The notes under the pieces: generated by a model
What the model was told of the DNA's origin: nothing
The model's input: the letters and a program-made list of their open reading frames with translations, nothing else
Database searches by the model: none
Source of the DNA: Halosimplex halobium
Lineage (GTDB): Archaea > Halobacteriota > Halobacteria > Halobacteriales > Haloarculaceae
Assembly: GCF_051414055.1 (NCBI RefSeq)
Contig: NZ_JBLKNX010000018.1
Coordinates: 62,001-126,000 of the forward strand
Reading direction: 5' to 3'
Length of the DNA: 64,000 nucleotides
Shown here: piece by piece, positions 18,985 through 27,278 of the stretch
How the letters are laid out: each line of letters begins with the position of its first letter
Position numbering within the stretch: position 1 is the first letter of the stretch
Program-made: the position numbers and the translations under genes

Positions 18985-19338
18985 TCAGACGGCCTCTGGT
19001 CCCGACTCGCCGGTCCGGACCTGGACGGCGTCCTCCACGGGGAGGACGAAGATCTTGCCGTCGCCGGGCTCGCCCGTCTGGGCGGCGTCGGCGATGGCGT
19101 CGACCACGTCCTGGGCGGGGATCTCCGAGACGACGCACTCGATTTTCACCTTCTGGTGGAGGTCGACGACGTACTCCTCGCCGCGCCACTGGCCCGTCTT
19201 GGCGGGCTGGGAGCCGCGACCGGAGACGTTCGTGACCGTCAGTGAGGGGGCTCCGGCCTCGGCCAGCGCCTGCTTCACGTCGCCGAGCTTGTCCGGGCGG
19301 ACGACCGCGACGACCATCTTGATCTCCTCGTCACTCAT
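18985..19338 (-). CDS. glnK: PII signal protein GlnK, copy 2
   Basis: 117 residues from MSDEEIKMVVAVVRPDKLGDVKQALAEAGAPSL, a standard-length PII without the N-terminal extension of copy 1. The T-loop GRGSQPAKTGQWRGEEYVVDLHQKVKIE with its Tyr and the B-loop region GEPGDGKIFVLPVEDAVQ are present. The ATG at 19338 overlaps the end of amt2 by 8 nt, so translation is coupled. An ATG 9 nt upstream is also possible. Confidence 0.93.
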   Translation of the reverse strand: MSDEEIKMVVAVVRPDKLGDVKQALAEAGAPSLTVTNVSGRGSQPAKTGQWRGEEYVVDLHQKVKIECVVSEIPAQDVVDAIADAAQTGEPGDGKIFVLPVEDAVQVRTGESGPEAV

Positions 19339-20752
19339 CGGAGACACCCCCCTGGGCCCCGCCGTCGGTGCGGAGCTCCGAGCCGCCGTCCGCGCTCACG
19401 GCGGGGCTGTCGCGGCTGCCGCCGGCGGTGAACTCGGGGTAGACCGAGACGCCGTGTTCGCTCTCGTCGAGTCCGGCCTCTTCCTCCGCCTCCGAGACGC
19501 GCAGGCCGAAGAGGAGGTCGGCGACCTTGAACGCGACGCCGGCGGCGAGGACCGTCCAGACGCCGACGACGAGGACGCCGGCGACCTGCATGACCAGCTG
19601 GTTCACGCCGAGGAACGTGTAGCCCCCGGAGGCGGTGACGCCGAACAGCGGGATCAGGACCGTGCCGACCGCGCCGGCCATTCCGTGGACGGCGAAGACG
19701 CCGCAGACGTCGTCGATCTTCAGCGAGTCGACGACCCAGCGGAAGGTCGGCAGCACGAGCGCGCCGGCGAGAGCGCCGAGGACGGCGCCGCCCCACCACG
19801 TGACGTGGGGGACCGCACCGGTGACGGCGACGAGGCCGGCGAGCAGCCCGTTGGCCGCCCACAGCGGGTCGGGCTTGCCCTGCCAGACCGAGGAGACGAC
19901 CATGGCCGCGACGCCGCCGGCGCCCATGCCGAGCGTCGTGTTCAGGACGACCTGGCCGAGCGCGGCGCCCTGGAAGGCGACCCCCGACTCGGTGGCCGAG
20001 AGGACGGTCGCCTGCGTGCCGACGTTGAACCCGTACCAGCCGAACGCGAGGAACAGCGTGCCCAGGACGGCCAGCAGCATCGAGTGACCGGGGATGGGCT
20101 GGCTGTTCCCGCTCGAGTCGTAGCGGCCCGAGCGGGGGCCGACCATCTTCGCGCCCACGAGCCCGGCGAGGCCGCCGCACATGTGGACGATGGTCGCGCC
20201 CGCGAAGTCGAGGTAGCCGGCGCCGATCGCCTGGCCGAGGTACCCGTCGGCGGAGAGCAGCCCGGTGCCGCCCCAGGCGATGCCCGGCATCGCCGGGTAG
20301 ACCACCGCCGTCATCGCCGCGGCGACGAAGACGTACGCGCGGAAGTTCATCCGCTCGGCCACGGCCCCGGAGACGATGGTCGCCGCGGTCATCGCGAACA
20401 CTGCGCCGAAGAACCACCCGATGTACTGGGTCGGGTCGTTGACGTACCCCCACGCGCCGGCGAGGTCGAAGGCCACGCCGGGCGTCGTCAGTTGCCCGAC
20501 GAGCGCGCTGAACGCCGACCCGACGACGAAAAACACCAGCACGCCCAGCACCCAGTCGGTCATGTTCTTCATCAGGACGTTCCCGACGTTCTTCGCCCGG
20601 ACCTGGCCGCTCTCCAGCAGCGCGAACCCGGGCTGCATGAAGAAGATCAGGAAACAGACCACGAGGATCCAGACGTTGTTCACCCCGTCGGCGACCGTCC
20701 CCGGGTCCAGCTGCAGGATCGCGTCCGCCGCCGGCGCCAACAGCGCCGACAT
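19331..20752 (-). CDS. amt: ammonium transporter, copy 2
   Basis: 473 residues. Pore His residues are in DFAGATIVHMCGG and DDVCGVFAVHGMAG. The tail EEEAGLDESEHGVSVYPEF matches the GlnK-interacting end of copy 1. It ends in a short low-complexity tail with GGSELRTDGG, echoing the palindromic insert of copy 1 but without an intact palindrome. It heads the second amt-glnK-lrp cassette, lying immediately upstream of the first. Confidence 0.95.
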   Translation of the reverse strand: MSALLAPAADAILQLDPGTVADGVNNVWILVVCFLIFFMQPGFALLESGQVRAKNVGNVLMKNMTDWVLGVLVFFVVGSAFSALVGQLTTPGVAFDLAGAWGYVNDPTQYIGWFFGAVFAMTAATIVSGAVAERMNFRAYVFVAAAMTAVVYPAMPGIAWGGTGLLSADGYLGQAIGAGYLDFAGATIVHMCGGLAGLVGAKMVGPRSGRYDSSGNSQPIPGHSMLLAVLGTLFLAFGWYGFNVGTQATVLSATESGVAFQGAALGQVVLNTTLGMGAGGVAAMVVSSVWQGKPDPLWAANGLLAGLVAVTGAVPHVTWWGGAVLGALAGALVLPTFRWVVDSLKIDDVCGVFAVHGMAGAVGTVLIPLFGVTASGGYTFLGVNQLVMQVAGVLVVGVWTVLAAGVAFKVADLLFGLRVSEAEEEAGLDESEHGVSVYPEFTAGGSRDSPAVSADGGSELRTDGGAQGGVSDE

Positions 20753-21030
20753 CAGGCCGCCACCTCCGTTCCACGACGACGCAAGATTCCTTGGTATTCG
20801 TCTACCTTCTCACCCGTTATCGCCACGTTCGTAGTGTACATCTCGGTTCAGCCTCATGGAATCCTACTACATAAGGGTATGCTTGAAAATATCCCAATCT
20901 CCGTGGTATAATGAGACGCGCGTCAGAAGTATACCAGGATATTATCGATATAAGGTTGTCGTTCGTCCAGATAGGTGGACGATTCGCCAGGGATTATTTG
21001 ACGTTCGTCGACCGGGATCGGCCCGATCCG
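20753..21030 (-). promoter_or_regulatory. amt2 upstream regulatory region
   Basis: The minus-strand TATA-like CTTATGTAG lies near 20866-20873. GACG-N2-CGTC palindromes are at 20916-20925 and 21000-21009, 84 bp apart (85 bp at amt1). The segment between them shares AATATTATC-like and TAAGGTTGT...CGTCCAGA blocks with the amt1 region. The remainder of this 339-bp spacer shows no gene. Confidence 0.55.
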
Positions 21031-21091
21031 GGCTCGATCCGGCCCGATCCGCTTGCGCGCGGCGGGCGGTGTGGGTAGTCGGGCGGGCGGG

Positions 21092-21577
21092 TCAGCGCCG
21101 GAGCGCGGCTGTCAGGCCGATGGCACCGAAGAGGACGGCCAGCGCCACCGCCGGCGGGAGGTCGCCGAGACTGACGCCGAAGGTCAGGACGGCGGCGACG
21201 GCGGCGACGAGCGCGATCCCGGTGGTTCCGGCGAGATGTGCCAGTTCCAGGTCGCCGCTCGGTGCCGTCCCCAGCGTCGCCCGCAGGTCGACGGCGCTGT
21301 GGGCGAACGTCCAGGCGAGGACGAGCGCGACGGCGGCGGCCAGCGCCGTCGTCGGGCCGAGCCCGCCGACCGTCGCGACGACCAGCTGGACGAACAGCGC
21401 GGCCGCGCCGGCGTCGGCCAGCCGCCGGGAGCGGCGGACGTGGCCCGCCGCCAGCGCGAGGACGCCGACCGATCCCGCGGCGACGGTGGGCGTCCCGACC
21501 GCCGCGAGCGCGAACGCGACCAGGCCACAGCCGACGCCGACGCTCCCGGTGAGCAGCCCGGCGGGCCGCCCGCTCAT
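21092..21577 (-). CDS. hypothetical membrane protein, last gene of DUF58/DUF4129 operon
   Basis: 161 residues, almost entirely hydrophobic Ala/Val/Leu/Gly segments, with about five or six transmembrane helices. Positive RRSRR and DLRATLG loops suggest the topology. The ATG overlaps the DUF58 gene stop by 4 nt. It may correspond to the DUF7519-type protein found at this place in other haloarchaeal operons, which is not certain from sequence alone. Function unknown. Confidence 0.7.
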   Translation of the reverse strand: MSGRPAGLLTGSVGVGCGLVAFALAAVGTPTVAAGSVGVLALAAGHVRRSRRLADAGAAALFVQLVVATVGGLGPTTALAAAVALVLAWTFAHSAVDLRATLGTAPSGDLELAHLAGTTGIALVAAVAAVLTFGVSLGDLPPAVALAVLFGAIGLTAALRR

Positions 21578-22851
21578 CGGCGCACCTCCCGCCGCTCGGC
21601 CAGGAGCGCGTGCAGCGGCGTCCCAGCGGCCCAGTCGTAGGTGGCCACGCCGGCGTCGCGCAGGCGGGCGAGCCGCTCCCGGCGCTCGGTCGCGACCAGG
21701 CGGTGGCCCGGCGTGTCGGCGACCGTCGGGTCCGGACTCAGGACCGTCGTCGGGTTGCCGCGGGCGGCCAGCCGGCGGGCCAGCCGGAACCCTCCGTCGT
21801 CACACAGCGGCGTCAGGAAGACGACGTGGGTCGACGTGGACAGTTCGGTCAGCAGCCGGTCGCCCGGCGACTCCCCGGCGCTGGCGGGCGCGCCGCTCGC
21901 CGCGAACGCGTCGTCCTCGGCGAGCAGGCGCTGTGCCCGCTCGCGGTGGGTCCGGCCGCCCGCGGGCGGGAGCCAGCAGGCCGTCGCCGGCAGCGCCGCC
22001 ACCCCGACCTGATGGCCGCTGTCGTGGAGTCCCTCGACCAGCGCCGCGGCTGCGCTCGTCGCCCGCTCGATGGCGGTGTCGGCCGATTCGGACGGCGCGA
22101 GTGCGGCCTCGTAGCGGGTGTCGACCACGACGACGACGGCGGCGGCCTCGCGCCGGCGGTACCGGACGGTCGCGAACTCGCCGGTACGTGCGAACCGGCG
22201 CCAGTCGACGCGGCCCAGCGGATCACCCCGTCGGTGTTCCCGCACGGAGTGGAAGGCGACGCCGGCCCCGCCCTCGTCGGCCGGCGTCCGCCCGGGGTAC
22301 CCGGTCTGTGGCTCGACCGGGAGGTCGGCCGCCGGCAGGTCCTCGGTCCAGGTGACGGTGTCCGTCGCGGGGTCGGCCTCGACCCGGCGCTCGGCGAGGC
22401 CGGCGGCGTCGCGCAGCGCGACGGTCACCGACTCGAAGCGGTGGACGCCGGCGCTCGCGCTCGCCTCGTAGACGAGCGTCCGCGAGGCGCCCGGCCGGAG
22501 CGCGACTCCCGCCCGCGCCTCGCCGTCGACGACCCGCATCGTCGGCGGGAGGCCGTCGACCACGCGCACGTCCGGCAGCGTCCGCTCGCCCTCGTTGCGC
22601 ACCGTCAGCGACACCGTGACTGGCTCCCCGGCGCCGGGGTCGGTCGGCACGATGTCACGCTCGACGGCCAGTGTGGGCGCCGGCGGCGCCACGAGGCGAG
22701 CGTACGCCAGCAGCGCCGTCCCGAACGCCGCGAGCAGGAGGAGCGTCGGCGTCCGGGTGAGCGCACCCGCGGCGGTCGCGACGAGCACGCCGCCCGCCAG
22801 CCCGGTCCAGCGGTTCGTCGGCCGCTCGTCGAGTTCGACTACGTCGGTCAT
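21574..22851 (-). CDS. DUF58 domain protein
   Basis: 425 residues from MTDVVELDERPTNRWTGL; upstream frame excluded because this ATG overlaps the preceding gene's stop. Two N-terminal transmembrane helices are followed by a beta-rich domain (PVTVSLTVRNEGERTLPDVRVVDGLP). The DUF58 signature is YRRGDPLGRVDWRRFARTGEFATVRYRR-like (here EHRRGDPLGRVDW). A vWA-like fold follows (AAVVVVVDTRYEAALAPSESADTAIE). Such proteins usually work with a MoxR AAA+ ATPase, which is not encoded nearby. Confidence 0.88.
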   Translation of the reverse strand: MTDVVELDERPTNRWTGLAGGVLVATAAGALTRTPTLLLLAAFGTALLAYARLVAPPAPTLAVERDIVPTDPGAGEPVTVSLTVRNEGERTLPDVRVVDGLPPTMRVVDGEARAGVALRPGASRTLVYEASASAGVHRFESVTVALRDAAGLAERRVEADPATDTVTWTEDLPAADLPVEPQTGYPGRTPADEGGAGVAFHSVREHRRGDPLGRVDWRRFARTGEFATVRYRRREAAAVVVVVDTRYEAALAPSESADTAIERATSAAAALVEGLHDSGHQVGVAALPATACWLPPAGGRTHRERAQRLLAEDDAFAASGAPASAGESPGDRLLTELSTSTHVVFLTPLCDDGGFRLARRLAARGNPTTVLSPDPTVADTPGHRLVATERRERLARLRDAGVATYDWAAGTPLHALLAERREVRR

Positions 22852-23381
22852 CGGTACCGCTCCCACAGCGCCGCGGTGGCCCGCGCGAACCGCTGTCTGA
22901 ACGTCGACTCGCCGCCGAGGAACACGCGTACGCGGTCGCGCAGCGAGGGGCGGGACCGCCGGTCGGCGAACAGCGCCGCCGCGACCGCGTCGTCGGGCCA
23001 CTCGCCGCGCCGCAGCAGGTCCCGGGCGGCCGCGCGGTCACGGTCCGAGTGGCGGACGAGCGCGTCGACGGCTCCCTCCTCGGCGCGCTCGCGGAGGTCG
23101 TCCCGCGCCAGCGTCTCGCCGCGTTCGGCGGCCGCGAGTTTCCGGTCGAGTCGGTCGCCGGGCCGCCTGACGCCGGGCCGTTCGGGCGGTCGCCCGAGCG
23201 ACGTGGTCTCGGGGCCTTCGACCGAGCGGACGAGCAGCGCGAGGAGCGCGCCGACGCCCGCGGCCAGCGCCGCGAGGACGAACCCGACGCGCGTGACCAG
23301 CCCGCCGGCGGCCCCGGTCGCCGCCAGCGCCAGGCCGGCGACCAGGCTCGCGACTCCCAGGGCGAGCGCGAGCGGACGCAT
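22848..23381 (-). CDS. hypothetical membrane protein of the DUF58 operon
   Basis: 177 residues with two N-terminal transmembrane helices (LALALGVASLVAGLALAATG and VGFVLAALAAGVGALLALLV). A charged soluble region follows (RDLLRRGEWPDDAVAAALFADRRSRPSLRDRVRVFLGGESTFRQRFARAT). The final stretch resembles the DUF7269-type proteins of this operon class, recognised mainly from context. It overlaps both neighbours by 1-4 nt. Confidence 0.7.
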   Translation of the reverse strand: MRPLALALGVASLVAGLALAATGAAGGLVTRVGFVLAALAAGVGALLALLVRSVEGPETTSLGRPPERPGVRRPGDRLDRKLAAAERGETLARDDLRERAEEGAVDALVRHSDRDRAAARDLLRRGEWPDDAVAAALFADRRSRPSLRDRVRVFLGGESTFRQRFARATAALWERYR

Positions 23382-24091
23382 CAGCGGTCGCCTCCCGCGT
23401 CGCCGTCCGGCCCCCGGTCTGGCCCGTCGCGGGCTGTCCCGCCGCGCCCGTCGCCCCGCCGCTCCAGCGCGTCCCGCGCCTCCCTGGCGCGCCGCTCCAG
23501 GTCGTCGGTCGGTTGCTCGCCGCCGTAGCGCACCCGCCGGAACAGCGCCGTCAGCGTCCCGACGGCGTCGGCGTCGAGGCCTCGCTCCCGGGCGGCGGCG
23601 GCGTGCTCGGCGGGCGTCCGCGCCTGGTCGGGGCCGACGCGCTCTGCCAGGTCGCGCCAGGCGCGGTACACCTCGTTCGAGGGCGGCGGCGCGGGCGGTT
23701 CGACCGGGGACTCGACCGGCGGCCCGCGGGGGGTGATGTCGACCGACTGCTCGTCCCCGCTGGAGTCGGCGCCGAGCGTCTCGTCGCCGCCGCCGGCGCT
23801 CAGATAGGCGCCGCCGACTGCGAGCGCGGCGAACGCGGCGAGGCCGGCGAGCACGACCGGCGGCAGCCTGTCGGCGGCGCTCGCGACTACGGGGCGGGTG
23901 TCGACCTCGCAGGGGTCACACGCGGGGAACTCCCACAGTTCCGGGAGGTCCCGGATCGACTCCTCGTCGCCGGTCTCCTCGGGCGTCTGTCCGACTTCCG
24001 GGGGATCCGTGCCGAGTCCGTCCGCCGCGACACCGAACGAGAGGAGGGCGGCCGCGGCGACGGCGATCACGAGGACCTGCTGGCGGTGCAC
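23381..24091 (-). CDS. DUF4129 domain protein
   Basis: 236 residues. An N-terminal signal-like helix, an extracytoplasmic stretch with CDPCEVD, a second transmembrane helix (~85-105), a Pro-rich linker and a cytoplasmic DUF4129 domain (NEVYRAWRDLAERVGPDQARTPAEHAAAARERGLDADAVGTLTALFRRVRYG) are visible. First gene of the four-gene operon. DUF4129 proteins are often linked with transglutaminase or MoxR-DUF58 systems involved in surface protein assembly, but none of those partners is visible here. Confidence 0.8.
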   Translation of the reverse strand: MHRQQVLVIAVAAAALLSFGVAADGLGTDPPEVGQTPEETGDEESIRDLPELWEFPACDPCEVDTRPVVASAADRLPPVVLAGLAAFAALAVGGAYLSAGGGDETLGADSSGDEQSVDITPRGPPVESPVEPPAPPPSNEVYRAWRDLAERVGPDQARTPAEHAAAARERGLDADAVGTLTALFRRVRYGGEQPTDDLERRAREARDALERRGDGRGGTARDGPDRGPDGDAGGDR

Positions 24092-24217
24092 ACACGCGAG
24101 CGGTCGGTCCCCACCGACGAATGTGTTACGGAGCGACAGCTCCGCGCGGGTGCGGGACGCTCGACCCGCGGCGCGTCGAGCGACGCTCTCGGAACGTCCG
24201 CACCGAGTGGCGGTCGC

Positions 24218-25198
24218 CTACAGCCGCTCGGCCACGTCCTCGGCGAAGTAGGTGAGGATCAGGTCCGCGCCCGCACGCTTGATCGACAGCAGCGACTCGT
24301 GGGCGACCGCCTCCAGGTCGAGCCACCCCTTCTCGGCGGCGGCGTGGAGCATCGCGTACTCCCCGGAGACATTATACGCGGCGACTGGGTGGTCGAAGCT
24401 CTCGCGCACGTCCGCGACCACGTCCAGATACGGCAGCGCCGGTTTGACCATCAGCACGTCGGCGCCCTCCTCGACGTCGAGCCGGACCTCGCGGGCCGCC
24501 TCGCGGCGATTGGCGGGGTCCATCTGGTAGTGGCGGCGGTCGCCGAAGGCGGGCGCGCCGTCGGCGGCGTCGCGGAAGGGCCCGTAGAAGGCCGACTCGT
24601 ACTTCGCCGCGTAGCTCATGACCGGCAGCGACTCGAAGCCCCGCTCGTCCAGTTCCGCGCGGATGGCCCCGACCATCCCGTCGGTCATGCTGGAGGGCGC
24701 GACCATGTCCGCCCCCGCCTCGGCGTGGGAGGCGGCGGTCTCGGCCAGCAGTTCGAGCGTGCGGTCGTTGTCGACGGTCATGTGCGGGTCATCGCGCGCC
24801 CCCTCCTCCAGCACGCCGCAGTGGCCGTGTTCCGTGTACTCGCAGAGGCACACGTCGGTGATCACGTAGGCGTCGGTCTCCTCGGTGATCCGCCCGACCG
24901 CGCGCTGGACGACGCCGTCGTCGGCCCAGGCGCGCGAGCCCTCGGCGTCTTTCGACTCCGGAATTCCGAACACCATGACGGCCTCGACGCCCGTCTCGCG
25001 CACCTCGCGGACGCGCTCGACCGCCTGGTCGACGGGCACGCGCGTGTGCCCGGGCATCGACCCGATCGGGCGGCGTTCGTCGGTCGTCGCGTCGACGAAC
25101 ACGGGCGCGATCAGGTCCGACGCCGAGAGGTCCGTCTCCCGCACCAGAGGTCGGACGCCGTCGCTCCGGAGTCGCCGGGGTCGGCGTGGCAGGTCCAT
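24218..25198 (-). CDS. hemB: porphobilinogen synthase (delta-aminolevulinate dehydratase)
   Basis: A 326-residue enzyme that condenses two 5-aminolevulinates in heme/cobalamin synthesis. The start MDLPRRPRRLRSDGVRPLVRET at 25198 matches the family; the longer frame is not conserved. The zinc-site cysteines are in DVCLCEYTEHGHCG. The two active-site lysines are in SYAAKYESAFYGPFRDA and LMVKPALPYLD. The YNVSGEYAM motif is present. Monocistronic, divergent from the DedA gene. Confidence 0.97.
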   Translation of the reverse strand: MDLPRRPRRLRSDGVRPLVRETDLSASDLIAPVFVDATTDERRPIGSMPGHTRVPVDQAVERVREVRETGVEAVMVFGIPESKDAEGSRAWADDGVVQRAVGRITEETDAYVITDVCLCEYTEHGHCGVLEEGARDDPHMTVDNDRTLELLAETAASHAEAGADMVAPSSMTDGMVGAIRAELDERGFESLPVMSYAAKYESAFYGPFRDAADGAPAFGDRRHYQMDPANRREAAREVRLDVEEGADVLMVKPALPYLDVVADVRESFDHPVAAYNVSGEYAMLHAAAEKGWLDLEAVAHESLLSIKRAGADLILTYFAEDVAERL

Positions 25199-25356
25199 AC
25201 CCGCATTCGTCGTCTCGGGGTTATCAGCGTAGCGGCCGGGCGCCGCCGCTCGCGGGCGGAGACACCGCCCGGTGGAGGGCGGGCGCGGTTCCGCGGGCGG
25301 TCGCCTCGCCCCCGAGCGGAAGACATTTGCCCGATACGCCCCGACCGTTCCGGTGA

Positions 25357-26004
25357 ATGGGATCACTGGACTCGACCCGTCGGGCCCGGCTGCGCGGGTT
25401 CGCCGAGGACTACGGGTTGATCGTCGTCGCCGGCGTCTTCTTCCTGCTCGCGGGCGCGGGCGCCGTCCTGTTCGTCTTCGGCGACGAGCAGTTCGCCCAG
25501 CGGATCATCGACACCTACGGCCTGCCCGCCTTGCTCCCCATCTTCGTCCTCGAGGGCGCGATGCTCCTCTATTTCGCCCCCAGCGAGGCGCTCGTCCCCG
25601 GGGCCATCGAGTTCCTCGCCACGGAGCCGTCGGGCTACGAGTGGGCGACCATCGCGCTCATCTTCCTCGTCGCGACCGTCGGCGCGACGCTGGGGCAGGT
25701 CTGCCTGTTCCTGCTCGCCAAGCGCGGCGGCCGCGAGTGGCTGCTGCAGAAGCCGTGGTTCCGCATCGACGAGTCCAGACTCGACCGCTTCGACCGGTGG
25801 TTCGACCGCTGGGGCAAGTGGGCCGTCCCCGTCAGCAACGCCCTCCTCTTTACCCGCGGCATGTTGACCGTCCCCGCCGGCGTCGCCGAGATCGACACCC
25901 GCGAGTTCGCGTTCCTCTCGGCGGCCGGCACCATCGTCTTCGAGGCCTGGCTCGCGCTCGCCTACCACTACGCCGTCTCGCTCGGTCTGCTGGACTTCTT
26001 CTGA
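25357..26004 (+). CDS. DedA/VTT-domain membrane protein
   Basis: 215 residues, about five transmembrane helices. The family core is FLVATVGATLGQVCLFLLAKRGGREWLLQKPWFRI (re-entrant loop then G-x-x-x-x-G-x-W region), followed by FDRWGKWAVPVSNALLFTRGMLTVPAGVAEI, matching the conserved F-x-R-x-x-P-x-x-R-x-x-x-x-x-x-A-G segment. DedA-like proteins are proposed lipid scramblases/flippases. It starts 159 bp from hemB in the divergent orientation. Confidence 0.85.
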   Translation: MGSLDSTRRARLRGFAEDYGLIVVAGVFFLLAGAGAVLFVFGDEQFAQRIIDTYGLPALLPIFVLEGAMLLYFAPSEALVPGAIEFLATEPSGYEWATIALIFLVATVGATLGQVCLFLLAKRGGREWLLQKPWFRIDESRLDRFDRWFDRWGKWAVPVSNALLFTRGMLTVPAGVAEIDTREFAFLSAAGTIVFEAWLALAYHYAVSLGLLDFF

Positions 26005-26063
26005 GCGGCACGCGGTCCCACGCCACCGCAACGCTTTCGCCCCGGCCGCGCGACCCGCCGCGT

Positions 26064-26630
26064 ATGCCCGGTCCCGTCTTCCGCCGCGGCGACTGCGTCG
26101 CGCTCTGTCCGGTCGAGGAGAGCGACCACGACTTCCTCAAGCGAAACCTGAACCGCCCCGAGATCAGAGCCGGCTTCGGGGCGGCGACGGCCCTCGACGA
26201 CGACGGCGTCGCCGGGTACGTCGAGGAGTTCACCGATGCAGACGACAGGGAGATCTTCCTCGTCCGTGCCGACGGCGACCGCGTCGGCGAGGCGTTCCTG
26301 TTCGACCTCGAACCGCAGCGCGGGAACGTCGAGATCGGCTACTGGATCGCGCCCGCCCACCAGGGGAACGGCTACGCGACCGCCGCGGCCGAACTGCTCG
26401 TCGACTACTGCTTCGCCGAGCGGCGCCTCCACAAGGTCGACGCCCGCGTGCTGGCGTTCAACGACGGGTCGCGAGCGGTCCTGGAGACGGTCGGCTTCGA
26501 GCGCGAGGGCCGCCGCCGGGACACCTTCTACGTCGACGGGGAGTACGTCGACGCCGTCCTCTACGGCCTCGTCGCCGACGAGTGGGAGCGCCCGGCGCAC
26601 CTCGTCGACCGGAGCGGGGACGGGGACTGA
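26064..26630 (+). CDS. GNAT acetyltransferase (RimJ/RimL type), tandem copy 1
   Basis: 188 residues, start MPGPVFRRGDCVALCPVEESDHDFLKRN. GNAT motif A is VEIGYWIAPAHQGNGYATAAAELLVDYCF (Q-x-x-G-x-A acetyl-CoA loop). Motif B is RVLAFNDGSRAVLETVGFEREGRRRDTFYVDGEYVD. The last base of its stop codon is the first base of the next ATG, a TGATG junction joining it to a paralogue. Confidence 0.9.
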   Translation: MPGPVFRRGDCVALCPVEESDHDFLKRNLNRPEIRAGFGAATALDDDGVAGYVEEFTDADDREIFLVRADGDRVGEAFLFDLEPQRGNVEIGYWIAPAHQGNGYATAAAELLVDYCFAERRLHKVDARVLAFNDGSRAVLETVGFEREGRRRDTFYVDGEYVDAVLYGLVADEWERPAHLVDRSGDGD

Positions 26631-27235
26631 TGCCCGGACCGGTCTTCCTGCGGGGCGACCGCGTCGCGCTCCGACCGCCCGAGGACGAGGATCTCGAGTT
26701 CCTCCAGCGCAACCACAACGACCCCGCAGTCCGGCGGTCGATGCCGCGCGTCCACCCCCAGAACCGCGGGGCGACCCGCGAGGAGTACGTCGAGAGCGAC
26801 ACGAGCGTCACCCTCCTGATCTGCGACGACGGCGGGAACGCCGACGGGGACGACTCCGCCCGCCTGGGCTTCTGCGCGCTGTTCGACGTCGACACGGACT
26901 CGGGGCGCGCGGAGGTCGGCGCGTGGCTCGCTCCCGACGCGGAGGGCGAGGGGTACGCGACCGAGGGGCTGTCGCTGCTGGTCGGCCACGCCTTCGACGA
27001 GCGGCGGCTCGACCGGCTGAACGCCGGGCGGCTGGCGACCAACGACCGGTCGGCGGCGCTGCTCGACCGGCTCGGCTTCGTCGAGGAGGGGCGCCGCCGC
27101 GGGTACTACTTCGTCGGCACCGTTGCGTCAGAGACGCAACGAGCAGACGGAAGCGCCGCCGGCGCTTCCGTCGACGGCGAGCGCGTCGACCGCGTCGAGT
27201 ACGGCCTGCTCGCCGACGAGTGGGACGGCGCATAG
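26630..27235 (+). CDS. GNAT acetyltransferase, tandem copy 2
   Basis: 201 residues, start MPGPVFLRGDRVALRPPEDEDLEFLQRN, nearly the same opening as copy 1. Motif A is AEVGAWLAPDAEGEGYATEGLSLLVGHAF, with the loop degenerated to EGEGYAT. Near the C-terminus, between YYFVG and the final VDRVEYGLLADEW, a ~17-residue insert (TVASETQRADGSAAGASV) absent from copy 1 is encoded by two adjacent perfect hairpins. The result of a tandem duplication. Confidence 0.88.
   Translation: MPGPVFLRGDRVALRPPEDEDLEFLQRNHNDPAVRRSMPRVHPQNRGATREEYVESDTSVTLLICDDGGNADGDDSARLGFCALFDVDTDSGRAEVGAWLAPDAEGEGYATEGLSLLVGHAFDERRLDRLNAGRLATNDRSAALLDRLGFVEEGRRRGYYFVGTVASETQRADGSAAGASVDGERVDRVEYGLLADEWDGA
27122..27172. repeat. double palindromic insert within GNAT copy 2
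   Basis: Two perfect hairpins stand side by side: GTTGCGTC-AGA-GACGCAAC (27122-27140) and GACGGAAGCGCC-GCC-GGCGCTTCCGTC (27146-27172), separated by GAGCA. The 51-bp span keeps the reading frame and has no counterpart in the paralogous copy 1. Confidence 0.85.
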
Positions 27236-27278
27236 CGCCCTTCCACCTTTCCTCGCTCGTCACCTTCGCTCGTCTCTC

